64,000 bases of DNA from Gammaproteobacteria bacterium (GTDB taxonomy: Bacteria > Pseudomonadota > Gammaproteobacteria > Pseudomonadales > Halieaceae), in contig JAUHYL010000007.1 of assembly GCA_030426545.1 (NCBI GenBank), positions 1 to 64,000 on the forward strand, read 5' to 3'. Each line of letters starts with the position of its first letter. Position 1 is the first letter of the stretch. Made by a program: the position numbers and the translations under genes. The notes beneath the pieces are model-generated. The model saw nothing but the letters and a program-made list of their open reading frames with translations, searched no databases and was not told where the DNA came from. Of this stretch, positions 26,719 to 35,865 are shown piece after piece.

Positions 26719-26772
26719 GTGGAACTCCTCGGAGGGTGCAGGGGTGTGCCTGGAAAGGGCAGTGGCGGCCTG

Positions 26773-27297
26773 TCAAAAGGGTTTGGTCACGGCAAGATAG
26801 AAAAGCAGTGGCACAAAAATCACCACCAGCGGGGTGGTGACGCGAAAAAACTGCCAGTGAAAACGGATCATGGCCTCGTAACGTTGACTGTCGCCGGTCA
26901 GCCGGATACGGCGCTTGTTGCCGCCCAGATGGGAGATGTAATAGTCCACGGCTTCCATGGGAAGGAAAATCAGCAGCACGATGGCAAGTTTAGCGCCCAG
27001 CCAGTTGATTGCCTGCCAGGGCCAACCCGCGAGCCACACCATGAGCAGGCCGGTGGCCAATACCAGGGGAAAGGCGAAGTGTTCGAGAATGGCGCCGCGG
27101 TCGAAGGCTTCCATGTAGCGATTGCGCACCGCAATCAGTTCCGCGTTGTCCGCATCCCGCTGCCAGGCGCGAAAGGCCGGCAGAATGAAGTTGCGGTATG
27201 CCACCGCGGTACTGAATGACCACATGGCCACCATAAAGAGGTGTAAGAACTTGATCTGCAGGTACCAGGGCGCCAGCAGGCTGCGCAGTTCCTCCAA
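26773..27297 (-). CDS. Four-TM membrane protein, CopD/HemJ-like
   Basis: 174 residues from TTG at 27297 (GGAAAG upstream). About four hydrophobic segments: 13-30 (IKFLHLFMVAMWSFSTAV), 73-92, 98-115 and 150-168. The first helix has a His (FLHLF) and the third region has MEAVDYYISHLGG, reminiscent of the haem-coordinating His in CopD and HemJ-like proteins. Neither family is certain. It lies upstream of the TonB receptor on the same strand with 54 bases between, so the two may share a transcript. Confidence 0.55.
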   Translation of the reverse strand: MEELRSLLAPWYLQIKFLHLFMVAMWSFSTAVAYRNFILPAFRAWQRDADNAELIAVRNRYMEAFDRGAILEHFAFPLVLATGLLMVWLAGWPWQAINWLGAKLAIVLLIFLPMEAVDYYISHLGGNKRRIRLTGDSQRYEAMIRFHWQFFRVTTPLVVIFVPLLFYLAVTKPF

Positions 27298-27617
27298 GGT
27301 GCTTTCCTCTGCCGGGGCGGAGTCGTTTTCGGCCGCCGTTGTTATGTTTTATGCGGAGCTTTTCTCTATGCTTGCCGTGGTGTCGGTGGTCAGGTGGGCC
27401 GCGATCTCAGTCGCGTACCGGGTTCTGCTGCCTACCGCGGCAATGAGCGGCACCTTAGTACAGACATCCATGCGGCGTCAAAGCCGCGCCAGCACTGGCT
27501 GTGGCAGCAGGTCAGCCCGCTATTCGCGGTTTTATCTTGCTGCCGCGCACCCTATAATCAGAGCCAGTATAAATTCGACGCAGACCCTGCCGTCGGACAT
27601 CTATCGGGGAACAGCTG
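27298..27617. promoter_or_regulatory. Upstream region and likely promoter of the gsp operon
   Basis: 320 bases between divergent genes, with no credible gene. TATAAT at 27553-27558, 60 bases before gspC, with TTTTAT 17 bases upstream (27530-27535), is the best sigma-70 candidate for the type II secretion operon. GGGGA at 27606-27610 is the gspC Shine-Dalgarno. Confidence 0.5.
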
Positions 27618-28637
27618 TTGTCAGCCCAGTGGCTCAATAATTCCAGCGAATGGTCTGCTCGCGTTGCGGCGGCCATTGAGCCTGTCAGCCAGCGTCTCGC
27701 CAAGCCGGAAAATCTGCGCCGCCTGCGCCTGTTGCTGGTGGCCCTGTTGGCCGTGTGGGCAGTCTTTGCGCTGGCGCGGATCATTTGGGCGCTGGTGCCG
27801 ACCGGGGGAGCCGACGCGGCCGTTCCCGCACAGGTGATTAACCCGGTGACCCGCAGTGGCCCAGCGCAGAGTGCGGCGCAACTGGACATCGACAAGATGC
27901 GCAGTTGGCACCTGTTCGGCAAGGCTGGCGCCACCGCTGCGCCGCCACCTGTGGAGCAGAAGGTCGCCACCGCGCGCGACGGCATCGAAGAGGGCGCCCG
28001 CGACACCCGTTTGAACCTGAAGCTGCGCGGCATTGTGGCCTCCACTGAAGATGGCCTGGGGCACGCCATTATCGAGTACCAGTCCAAGCAGGCTGTGTAC
28101 GCCGTCGAAGACAAGCTCCCGGTGCAGGGCAAGGTAACGCTGGCCAAGGTGATGCGTGACCAGGTGATCCTGGACAACCGCGGCACCTATGAGCGGCTCA
28201 AGCTGTTCGAAAAATCCGCCCTGGACAACGCAACGGTACTGAACGCGCCCAGCAAAGTTGCAGCGGAAGAAGCGTCAAAGCGTTCCATCGACAAGCGCAA
28301 CGAGCGCGAAATTACGCAACTGGCGAACAGCTACCGCGAGCGACTCTATGAGAGCCCGCAGACGCTGGCCAAAGTGGTGAATATCAGTGCCGTGCGCGAG
28401 GATGGCAATTTGCAGGGGTACCGGGTGTCGCCCGGCCAGGAAAGTGATCAGTTCACCCAGCTCGGTTTCAAATCGGGCGATCTGGTGACGGGCGTTAACG
28501 GTGTGCCCCTGGACAATCCTGCGAACACGATGAAGCTTTACACCCTGCTGCGATCGGCGAACGAAGTGGTGTTCGAATTGCAGCGTAACGGACAACCGAT
28601 GACGCTGAGTGTCAGCCTTGATGGCACCGGGCAGTAG
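27618..28637 (+). CDS. gspC: Type II secretion inner membrane protein GspC
   Basis: 339 residues from TTG at 27618, 7 bases after GGGGA. GspC links the inner membrane platform to the secretin. A short cytoplasmic N-terminus is followed by one TM helix (about 39-60, LLLVALLAVWAVFALARIIW), the HR domain (HLFGKAG...LKLRGIVASTEDGLGHAIIE) and a C-terminal PDZ domain (about 255-335: YRVSPGQESDQFTQLGFKSGDLVTGVNGVPL). It opens the gspC-N operon and ends 28 bases before gspD. Confidence 0.93.
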   Translation: MSAQWLNNSSEWSARVAAAIEPVSQRLAKPENLRRLRLLLVALLAVWAVFALARIIWALVPTGGADAAVPAQVINPVTRSGPAQSAAQLDIDKMRSWHLFGKAGATAAPPPVEQKVATARDGIEEGARDTRLNLKLRGIVASTEDGLGHAIIEYQSKQAVYAVEDKLPVQGKVTLAKVMRDQVILDNRGTYERLKLFEKSALDNATVLNAPSKVAAEEASKRSIDKRNEREITQLANSYRERLYESPQTLAKVVNISAVREDGNLQGYRVSPGQESDQFTQLGFKSGDLVTGVNGVPLDNPANTMKLYTLLRSANEVVFELQRNGQPMTLSVSLDGTGQ

Positions 28638-28665
28638 TCTGGGCAATGGATAAGGAATATAACGA

Positions 28666-30804
28666 GTGAAATTAAGCGGCGGCACCAGCCTCCTTCGTAC
28701 AAAATTCGCAGCGACCTTCACTGCGAAGCTTGTGACCAACACTCCGGCACTGCTGCTCGCAGCGTTATTGTCGATGACCGTGTCCACCGCCGCTGTCGGG
28801 CAGGACTACACCGTTAACCTGAAAGAAACTGATATCCAGGAGTTGATCAAGTTCGTCTCCGAGGCCACGGGCACCACGATCGTCGTCGACCCTTCGGTCA
28901 AGGGTAAGGTGAAGGTGATCTCGTCCAAGCCGGTGTCCAGCGGCGAGTTATACGATCTGTTCCTGTCCATCCTCGATGTACACGGTTACACGGCGGTGCG
29001 TTCCGGTGGTGTGGTGCGCGTTATCCAGTCCAAGGATGCGCGCTCTTCCCCGGTTGAGGTGCGCGATGGAATGTCCGACAGGACCACAGACGAATATGTC
29101 ACCCAGGTGATTCGACTGGAGAATATCTCTGCCGCCAAACTCATTCCGGTGCTGCGCCCGCTGGTCCCGCAGCAGGCGCACATGGCGGCCTATGCGCCGA
29201 GTAACGCCATTATCATCTCGGACGTCTCCGCCAACATTGACCGTATTCGCGCCATCATCGAACGCATGGACCGCAGTGCCGTGCAGCAAACGGATATCGT
29301 CAAGCTGCGCTTCGCGGTGGCAGATGATGTTGTGAGCATGTTGAACAAGCTCAGTAAGTCCGAGGCCAAGGCGGCGGGCGCAGAGGGCGAAACGTTCATG
29401 GTTGCCGATTCGCGCACCAACAGCGTGCTGATCAACGGCGACGAGATGGAACGCGCGCGGCTGCGCCGGCTGATCAGTCATCTGGACACGCCGCTACAGC
29501 AAAGCGGCAACGTCAAAGTGATCTACCTCGAGTATGCCAACGCCAAGGAAGTGGCCGACGTTCTGGGTAACGTCATGGAAAATATCGAGGAGATGGAAAG
29601 CCCCGATGGCAGCAAGACGCGGTCGCGCAAGGGCGGTGCGTCCATCGAGGCGGACGAGGGCACCAATGCGCTGATCATCACCGCAGATACCGAGGAGATG
29701 GCGGCGATTGAGTCTGTCATTCATCGCCTTGATATTCGGCGCGCGCAGGTGCTGGTAGAGGCGATTATCGTCGAGATGGAAGTGGACGATGGCAAGGATC
29801 TCGGCCTGCAATGGCTGTTTGCGCAAGACGACGGTTTCTACGGCAGCAATATTTCCGGCTCAAATAATCGCGCCCGGAACATTGCCGGGGCGGTGATTCC
29901 GCCAGACGATGATGACCCGGACACCGACGACGATTTCGATATCGGCTCGCTCGCGGGCGCGCTGGCCTCCACCACGGGGTTCTCGCTGGGCTGGGGTGTG
30001 CTGGACGATGATTTTTCCATGACGGTGATTCTCAGCGCTCTGGAAGAACAGCAGAATACCAATATCCTGTCCACGCCCAGCCTGCTCACCCTGGATAATC
30101 AGGAGGCCTACATCACGGTGGGCCAGGAAGTGCCGTTTGTAACCGGCTCATTTACTAATACCGGTTCCGGGGGGGATGGCGCGCAAAATCCCTTCCAGAC
30201 CATCGAGCGTGAGAACGTGGGTATAACCCTGCGGGTAACGCCGCAGATCAACGAGGGCGACGCGGTGGTGCTGGACATCGAACAGGAAGTCTCCAGCATC
30301 AGTCCTGCCTCGGTGCTCACGTCGGACGTGGTAACCAATGAGCGTAAAATCCAGACCAAGGTATTGGCCCGCGATGGTCGTGTGGTCGTGCTGGGTGGAC
30401 TGATCAAGGATGACGTCACCGAGTCGGAACAGAAAGTGCCCATTCTCGGCGATATCCCGTTCCTGGGGCGCCTGTTTCGCAACGACTCCGTCAGTGTGGT
30501 GAAAACCAACCTGCTGATTTTCATTCGCCCCACCGTGATTCGCGACGACGCGGAGCTGGATGGCGCTACTGCAGACAAGTACCGCTACATACGCGAACGG
30601 CAACTCCTGAAACGTGAAGGCGGCCTCGAATTTTTCGATGATGATCGCCTGCCGGTATTGCCGGATTGGGAAGAGCAGATCAAGCAGCTGGAAAGTATGG
30701 ATTCAGTAGAGACTGCCACCGGCGCAGCGACCGCCGGCAGCGCTGGCGAAACGCTGCCGGGCACTGAACCGGGCGTTACCGGCAGCAGGGAACAGTCCAG
30801 GTGA
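28666..30804 (+). CDS. gspD: Type II secretion secretin GspD
   Basis: 712 residues from GTG at 28666 (AAGGAAT upstream). A signal peptide ends near VSTAAVG, followed by domain N0 (YTVNLKETDIQELIKFVSEATG), three N-domain repeats and the secretin channel (about 330-650) with VPFVTGSFT and VVVLGGLIKDD. It forms the outer membrane pore. An acidic insert (DDDDPDTDDDFD, about 405-420) lies before the channel. A C-terminal tail rich in Ala/Gly/Thr follows the secretin domain. It overlaps gspE by four bases (GTGA). Confidence 0.95.
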   Translation: MKLSGGTSLLRTKFAATFTAKLVTNTPALLLAALLSMTVSTAAVGQDYTVNLKETDIQELIKFVSEATGTTIVVDPSVKGKVKVISSKPVSSGELYDLFLSILDVHGYTAVRSGGVVRVIQSKDARSSPVEVRDGMSDRTTDEYVTQVIRLENISAAKLIPVLRPLVPQQAHMAAYAPSNAIIISDVSANIDRIRAIIERMDRSAVQQTDIVKLRFAVADDVVSMLNKLSKSEAKAAGAEGETFMVADSRTNSVLINGDEMERARLRRLISHLDTPLQQSGNVKVIYLEYANAKEVADVLGNVMENIEEMESPDGSKTRSRKGGASIEADEGTNALIITADTEEMAAIESVIHRLDIRRAQVLVEAIIVEMEVDDGKDLGLQWLFAQDDGFYGSNISGSNNRARNIAGAVIPPDDDDPDTDDDFDIGSLAGALASTTGFSLGWGVLDDDFSMTVILSALEEQQNTNILSTPSLLTLDNQEAYITVGQEVPFVTGSFTNTGSGGDGAQNPFQTIERENVGITLRVTPQINEGDAVVLDIEQEVSSISPASVLTSDVVTNERKIQTKVLARDGRVVVLGGLIKDDVTESEQKVPILGDIPFLGRLFRNDSVSVVKTNLLIFIRPTVIRDDAELDGATADKYRYIRERQLLKREGGLEFFDDDRLPVLPDWEEQIKQLESMDSVETATGAATAGSAGETLPGTEPGVTGSREQSR

Positions 30805-32351
30805 GCAGCACCCTGGAACAGCTTCCCGCAGAAGAAGATGCGCTGGAGATAGTGCAGGAGGGCGCGGTCGAGGAGCGCCGACCGCCGTCGTTGAGTTTTA
30901 CCTTCGCCCAGCAACACGGTGTGCTCCTGGACAACGCGGAGCCCGGCGCACCGCTGATCGTGCACCAGGGTCAGCCCCCGGTGCAGGTATTGACCGAGCT
31001 GCGCCGTCTGCTCGGTTGCCCGTTTACGTTACAGAGCGTCTCCGAGGAGGAGTTCCAGCGCCGCCTCACGCTGGCCTACCAGCGCGGTAACAACGAAGCG
31101 GTACAGATGGCCGAGGATATCGGCTCCGAGGTAGACCTGACCCGCCTCGCCGACGAGATCCCCGAATCCGGCGATCTCATGGACACCGATGATGACGCGC
31201 CCATCATTCGCCTGATCAATGCCATTCTGTCGCAGGCGGTGCGCGAACAGGCGTCGGATATTCATATCGAAACGTTCGAAGACAGGCTCAGCGTGCGCTA
31301 CCGCATCGACGGCGTGCTGGCGGAAGTGCTGTCGCCCAAGCGCATGCTGGCCCCTCTGCTGGTGTCGCGTCTGAAAGTCATGGCCAAACTCGATATCGCC
31401 GAAAAGCGGGTGCCCCAGGATGGCCGAATCTCGGTGAAACTCGCCGGGCATGCGGTGGACATCCGCATGTCCACCATTCCTTCCGCCCACGGCGAGCGCG
31501 TGGTGCTGCGTCTACTGGATACCGCAGCGGGTCAGCTGCAACTGCCGCAACTGAAGATGAACGAGCAGGTCAACGAGGCCTACAAACGCCACCTGCACAG
31601 CCCCTATGGCATTATTCTTGTCACCGGGCCAACCGGCTCGGGTAAAACCACCACGCTCTACGCGGGCCTGGCGGAAATCAACGAAACCTCGCGCAACATT
31701 CTCACCATTGAGGATCCGGTGGAATACATGCTGCCGGGCATCGGCCAGACGCAGGTGAATCCCAAGGTGGATATGACCTTCGCCCGCGGGCTGCGCGCCA
31801 TATTGCGCCAGGATCCCGATGTGGTGATGGTGGGCGAGATTCGCGACCTGGAAACCGCGGAAATTGCGGTGCAGGCATCGCTCACCGGCCACCTGGTGTT
31901 GTCCACGCTGCACACCAATACCGCCATCGGTGCGATCACGCGCCTGCAGGACATGGGTATAGAGCCGTTCCTGTTGTCCTCCAGCCTGTTGGCGGTGATG
32001 TCGCAGCGGCTGGTGCGCCTGCTGTGCCGTGAGTGCCGCGAGGAAAACGAGCCGACGGCGGCGGAGCTGGAAATGATCGGCCTGGATGCGGGTGACAGCG
32101 AATCCCGCGTGTGGCGGCCCAAGGGCTGTGAGCGGTGCAACTACACCGGCTACCGTGGCCGAACCGGTATCTACGAACTGATCGAAATCGATGACGCCAT
32201 GCGCGTGATGATCCACGAGCGCGCCAGCGAGCAGGAGATGTTGAAACTGGCGCGCCAGCGCTACCCCGGAATCGAAAGCGATGGCCAGCGGCGCATTCTC
32301 AATGGTGAAACCAGCATCGAGGAAGTACTGCGGGTAACCTCCCTGGCCTGA
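30801..32351 (+). CDS. gspE: Type II secretion ATPase GspE
   Basis: 516 residues from GTG at 30801, overlapping the gspD stop. It energises pseudopilus assembly from the cytoplasm. The N-terminal domain is followed by DDAPIIRLINAILSQAVREQASDIHIE, Walker A GPTGSGKTTT, the Asp box, Walker B (DPDVVMVGEIRD) and the His box TGHLVLSTLHTN. A zinc tetracysteine is present as CRECREE and CERCNYTG, as in canonical GspE. It is a paralogue of PilB at the left edge. Confidence 0.97.
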   Translation: MSSTLEQLPAEEDALEIVQEGAVEERRPPSLSFTFAQQHGVLLDNAEPGAPLIVHQGQPPVQVLTELRRLLGCPFTLQSVSEEEFQRRLTLAYQRGNNEAVQMAEDIGSEVDLTRLADEIPESGDLMDTDDDAPIIRLINAILSQAVREQASDIHIETFEDRLSVRYRIDGVLAEVLSPKRMLAPLLVSRLKVMAKLDIAEKRVPQDGRISVKLAGHAVDIRMSTIPSAHGERVVLRLLDTAAGQLQLPQLKMNEQVNEAYKRHLHSPYGIILVTGPTGSGKTTTLYAGLAEINETSRNILTIEDPVEYMLPGIGQTQVNPKVDMTFARGLRAILRQDPDVVMVGEIRDLETAEIAVQASLTGHLVLSTLHTNTAIGAITRLQDMGIEPFLLSSSLLAVMSQRLVRLLCRECREENEPTAAELEMIGLDAGDSESRVWRPKGCERCNYTGYRGRTGIYELIEIDDAMRVMIHERASEQEMLKLARQRYPGIESDGQRRILNGETSIEEVLRVTSLA

Positions 32352-32360
32352 GACTGAGCC

Positions 32361-33584
32361 GTGACTGCCTACCGATATCGCGCCCTTAATGAGCAGGGCA
32401 AACTGGTCAAAGGGGTGCTGGAAGGCGACTCCGAGCGCCAGGTGCGCGCCGCCCTGCGCGGCAAGTCGCTGCGACCGGTGGAGGTGGACGAGGCGAACCA
32501 GCCGCTGGCGGGTGAGCGCTCCGGTCTGCGCCTGTCGCAACTGTTCAGTCGCATCAGTGCGGGCGATCTCGCGCTGATCACGCGTCAGCTCGCCACGCTG
32601 GTGGATTCCAACCTGCCCATCGACGAAGCCCTGCAGGCGGCGGCGCAACAGAGCCGCAGTGCGCGTATTAAAGGTATGCTGCTGCAGGTACGTTCGCGTG
32701 TGGCGGAAGGGCATACGCTGGCCTACGCGCTGGGCGAATTTCCGCAGGTGTTCAACGAAATGTACTGTGCAATGGTCAAGGCCGGCGAGCACGCGGGCTA
32801 CCTGGGGCCGGTACTGGAACAGCTGGCGGACTACACCGAGCAGCGCCAGTACGCCAACCAGAAGCTGAACAACGCCATGATCTACCCGTTTATCCTGGTC
32901 GGAGTGGCAGTGGCCGTCATCGGGCTGCTGATGGCATTTGTGGTGCCGAAACTTGTCGGCATCTTTGCACACACGCAGAAAGAGCTGCCGTTGCTCACGC
33001 AGATTCTGATCGCCAGCAGTGAATTTGTGCAGAATTACGGTGTCTGGGTAGTAGTGGGTGTGGTGCTGGCGGTGATCCTGTTCCGGCGCCTGTTGCGCAA
33101 TCCGCGGCGCCGCAGGCGCTGGCACCAGTTGCTGCTCAAGGTGCCGGGTATCTCGGGCATGCTCACCGCCATGGATACGGCGCGCTTCGCTTCGACGCTG
33201 AGTATTCTAATGGCCAGCGGCGTACCGCTGTTGGAGTCGTTGCGCATTGCGGGCGAGGTGTTGACCAATCTCGTGTTGCGTGAAGACAGCGCGGAGGTTG
33301 CTGAGCGCGTGCAGGAGGGTGGCAGTCTGCACCGGGCGATGCAGCAAAGTGGCCGTTTCCCGCCGATGATGGTACACATGGTTGCCAGCGGCGAGGCCAG
33401 CGGTGAACTGGAGTCGATGCTGTCGCGCTCGGCAATGAACCAGGAGCGCGAACTGGAAATGACCCTGACCCGTTCCATGACACTGCTGGAACCACTGATG
33501 GTGGTGTTGATGGGTGGGCTGGTGCTGTTGATTGTGCTGGCAATCCTGCTGCCGATTTTTGATTTGAATACGATGGTGAACTGA
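32361..33584 (+). CDS. gspF: Type II secretion platform protein GspF
   Basis: 407 residues from GTG at 32361. Starts YRYRALNEQGKLVKGVLEGDS, typical of GspF, with two homologous cytoplasmic GspF domains (about 72-195 and 275-397) and three TM helices (about 170-195, 220-240, 375-400). ALITRQLATLVDSNLPIDEAL and MVASGEASGELESML are family signatures. It anchors the GspE ATPase and pseudopilus assembly. It ends directly against gspG. Confidence 0.96.
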   Translation: MTAYRYRALNEQGKLVKGVLEGDSERQVRAALRGKSLRPVEVDEANQPLAGERSGLRLSQLFSRISAGDLALITRQLATLVDSNLPIDEALQAAAQQSRSARIKGMLLQVRSRVAEGHTLAYALGEFPQVFNEMYCAMVKAGEHAGYLGPVLEQLADYTEQRQYANQKLNNAMIYPFILVGVAVAVIGLLMAFVVPKLVGIFAHTQKELPLLTQILIASSEFVQNYGVWVVVGVVLAVILFRRLLRNPRRRRRWHQLLLKVPGISGMLTAMDTARFASTLSILMASGVPLLESLRIAGEVLTNLVLREDSAEVAERVQEGGSLHRAMQQSGRFPPMMVHMVASGEASGELESMLSRSAMNQERELEMTLTRSMTLLEPLMVVLMGGLVLLIVLAILLPIFDLNTMVN

Positions 33585-33587
33585 GTG

Positions 33588-34022
33588 ATGAACAGAGTGA
33601 ACAACGCCGGCTTTTCCCTGGTGGAAATCCTGGTGGTACTGGTGATCATGGGCCTGCTGATCAGCGTGGTTGCGCCCACGGTGTTGAACCAGGCGGACGA
33701 AGCGCGCGTGCGGAAAGCCAGGGCAGACTTCAAGAACATTGAAACAGCGCTGAAGATGTACAAGCTGGACAATTACGTTTACCCCACGACGGAACAGGGC
33801 CTGGAGGCGTTGGTAGAGCCCAGCAGCCTCGATCCGCAACCGCGCAATTTCCGTCAGGGCGGTTACCTCGAGGAGACACCGCTGGATCCCTGGGGGCGCC
33901 CCTATCTTTACCTCAGCCCCGGTGAGAACAAGGAAATCGACATTTACAGCCTGGGTGCCGACGGCCTCTCCGGCGGTGACGGCCAGAACGCCGACATCGG
34001 CAACTGGAGAGAAGAGGGCTGA
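33588..34022 (+). CDS. gspG: Major pseudopilin GspG
   Basis: 144 residues from ATG 33588 (a GTG three bases earlier is also possible). The leader MNRVNNAG is cleaved before FSLVEILVVLVIMGLLISVVAP, with Glu5. The body has the calcium-binding C-terminus (GADGLSGGDGQNADIGNW) and the pseudopilin layout YPTTEQGLEALV and YLEETPLDPWGRPYLY. It is the main pseudopilus subunit; the peptidase GspO/PilD is not in the window. Confidence 0.96.
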   Translation: MNRVNNAGFSLVEILVVLVIMGLLISVVAPTVLNQADEARVRKARADFKNIETALKMYKLDNYVYPTTEQGLEALVEPSSLDPQPRNFRQGGYLEETPLDPWGRPYLYLSPGENKEIDIYSLGADGLSGGDGQNADIGNWREEG

Positions 34023-34028
34023 TTCAGC

Positions 34029-34637
34029 GTGGCAGCCCATAGCGGTTACTGCCCCTACCTGCAGCGCGCGCGTCACACACACCAGGTCGGCTTCAGCCTG
34101 GTGGAATTGCTGGTGGTGATGATTGTCATCGTGCTGGCCACGTCTGTGGTCACCCTCAGTCTAAACCTCGGTGGCGATGACACCCAACTCGAATCACAGG
34201 TGCGCGATCTCGCGGCCACGGCAGAGTACGCCCTGGACGAGGCGCAGTTCACCGGCCTGGACTACGGTTTGCGGGTGGAGCTCGATCTCGCCCCGGGAGG
34301 CGACCAGTACCGCTACCGCTGGCAGGAGCGTCGTATCGACGGCTGGCAGGAGCCGGCCACCGGTAAGGAGCTGTTCGGTGAGCGCAAGCTGCCGGTGGGA
34401 GTGCGCATGGAACTGGAACTGGAAAACGCGCCTTCCGCCGCGACGGACCTGGACGCGGAAGACGAGGTGCGCTCTCCCCAGGTTGTCATGTACTCCAGTG
34501 GTGAAGCCACGGTGGGTGCCATCAATCTGCGTAGCCAGGCCGATAGCGAACTGCTGTGGCGCATCGAGTGGGACCTGCTGGGGCGCGTCAAAGTACTACG
34601 TCGCGGCGAACTGGAGCCGGACGAGGGTTCCGGATAA
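34029..34637 (+). CDS. gspH: Minor pseudopilin GspH
   Basis: 202 residues from GTG at 34029. A relatively long leader (about 22 residues) precedes the cleavage site and FSLVELLVVMIVIVLATSVV. The rest, LDEAQFTGLDYGLRVELD and YSSGEATVGAINLR, matches GspH. It is somewhat longer than the E. coli or Vibrio version, with an acidic central stretch (DLDAEDEVR). Its TAA overlaps the gspI ATG by one base. Confidence 0.9.
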   Translation: MAAHSGYCPYLQRARHTHQVGFSLVELLVVMIVIVLATSVVTLSLNLGGDDTQLESQVRDLAATAEYALDEAQFTGLDYGLRVELDLAPGGDQYRYRWQERRIDGWQEPATGKELFGERKLPVGVRMELELENAPSAATDLDAEDEVRSPQVVMYSSGEATVGAINLRSQADSELLWRIEWDLLGRVKVLRRGELEPDEGSG

Positions 34638-35179
34638 TGCGGCATTGCGCAAACGCCGTCACGGCGAGTCACGCGGCAGCTGGCGGCGTGCGTCAGCGCG
34701 GATTCACGTTGGTGGAAGTGATGGTGGCGCTGGCTATCGTCGCTATCACCCTGCCCGCATTAACCATGACGCTGCGCCAGCAGGCGGACGATACTGCTTA
34801 CCTGCGCGACAAGACCCAAGCGCAACTGGTGGCCGCCAATACACTCGCCGAGCTGCGCCTGCGCGTGGCGGCCACGCGCGAACTCAAAGCTGAGAAATCC
34901 AACGGCAATGCGCGGCTCGCCCAGAGGGACTGGCGCTGGCGCATGGAGATTACCCAGGCCCCGGGCGTGGCAAAGTTTTTTCGGGTGGATATCCGCGTCG
35001 GACTGGCGGAACAGGAGGAGAGCGCCACCCTGTACGAACTCTCGGCGTTTATGTCCGGTGACCTGCAGGTCGATAACAGCCGTTCCGCGACAGCGAGCAG
35101 AGATGTTAGAAAAGGCAATCAGGACGATCTGACCACTGGCGACGAAACTCCCAACCCGGGTACGGAGGGAGGCCCGTGA
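34637..35179 (+). CDS. gspI: Minor pseudopilin GspI
   Basis: 180 residues from ATG at 34637 (TAATG overlap with gspH). Prepilin cleavage before FTLVEVMVALAIVAITLPAL, Glu5 kept. The core LVAANTLAELRLR and WRWRMEITQAPG is GspI. About 40 extra C-terminal residues (SATASRDVRKGNQDD onward) lengthen it beyond the usual ~125; these look disordered. It sits at the pseudopilus tip with GspJ and GspK. It overlaps gspJ by four bases. Confidence 0.9.
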   Translation: MRHCANAVTASHAAAGGVRQRGFTLVEVMVALAIVAITLPALTMTLRQQADDTAYLRDKTQAQLVAANTLAELRLRVAATRELKAEKSNGNARLAQRDWRWRMEITQAPGVAKFFRVDIRVGLAEQEESATLYELSAFMSGDLQVDNSRSATASRDVRKGNQDDLTTGDETPNPGTEGGP

Positions 35180-35865
35180 CCGCGCGCCCTGTCTCACGTT
35201 GCACTGCCCGGGAGGGTAAGCGGCGCGCCGCTGGCTTCACCCTCGTTGAGGTGCTCATCGCCATGGCGATCACCGCCTTCGTCTCTATCCTCGCCTACGG
35301 CAGCCTGGCCACGGTCATGACCAGCGCTGAAGTATTGGCGGAGAATGGCGATCGCACCTGGGAGGTGAACCGCGCCTGGGCATTTATCTCGCGCGATCTG
35401 CGCGCGTTTGCGCCGCGGCCGGTGCGCGATGAGTTTGGCCAGCCCGAACCCGCACTCGCCGGCGGCGAGCTGGCGAACTTCCCGCTCAGCTTTACCCGCG
35501 CCGGCTGGCACAACCCCAATGCCCACCCGCGCAGCAACCTGCAGCGCGTCAACTACCGGCTGGAGGATCAGGCGCTGTGGCGCGATACCTATTTTGTGCT
35601 TGATCGCTCGGCGGAGACTGAGGCGCAAAGTGTCAAGCTGCTGGACGATGTCGAGGTGCTGGAAGTGGCCTTCCTGGAAAACCTCGAAGCGCTGGACTTC
35701 AAGGGTCGCGGCAAAGAGATTGACCCGGACAACTGGCGCGAGAACTGGGTGGATACCAGCTACAACCCGGGCACCGTCATGGCGCCGCCGGTGGCCTTGC
35801 GTATCACGCTGCAATTGACGGATTGGGGCGAGATGAGTCGGTACTATGTTCTGCCGCCGCTCTGA
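35176..35865 (+). CDS. gspJ: Minor pseudopilin GspJ
   Basis: 229 residues from GTG at 35176. The leader ends in AAG before FTLVEVLIAMAITAFVSILAY, with Glu5. Conserved GspJ features include RTWEVNRAWAFISRDLRAFAPRP and SFTRAGWHNP and LQRVNYRLEDQALWR. It caps the pseudopilus with GspI and GspK. It overlaps gspK by 20 bases. Confidence 0.93.
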   Translation: MTARPVSRCTAREGKRRAAGFTLVEVLIAMAITAFVSILAYGSLATVMTSAEVLAENGDRTWEVNRAWAFISRDLRAFAPRPVRDEFGQPEPALAGGELANFPLSFTRAGWHNPNAHPRSNLQRVNYRLEDQALWRDTYFVLDRSAETEAQSVKLLDDVEVLEVAFLENLEALDFKGRGKEIDPDNWRENWVDTSYNPGTVMAPPVALRITLQLTDWGEMSRYYVLPPL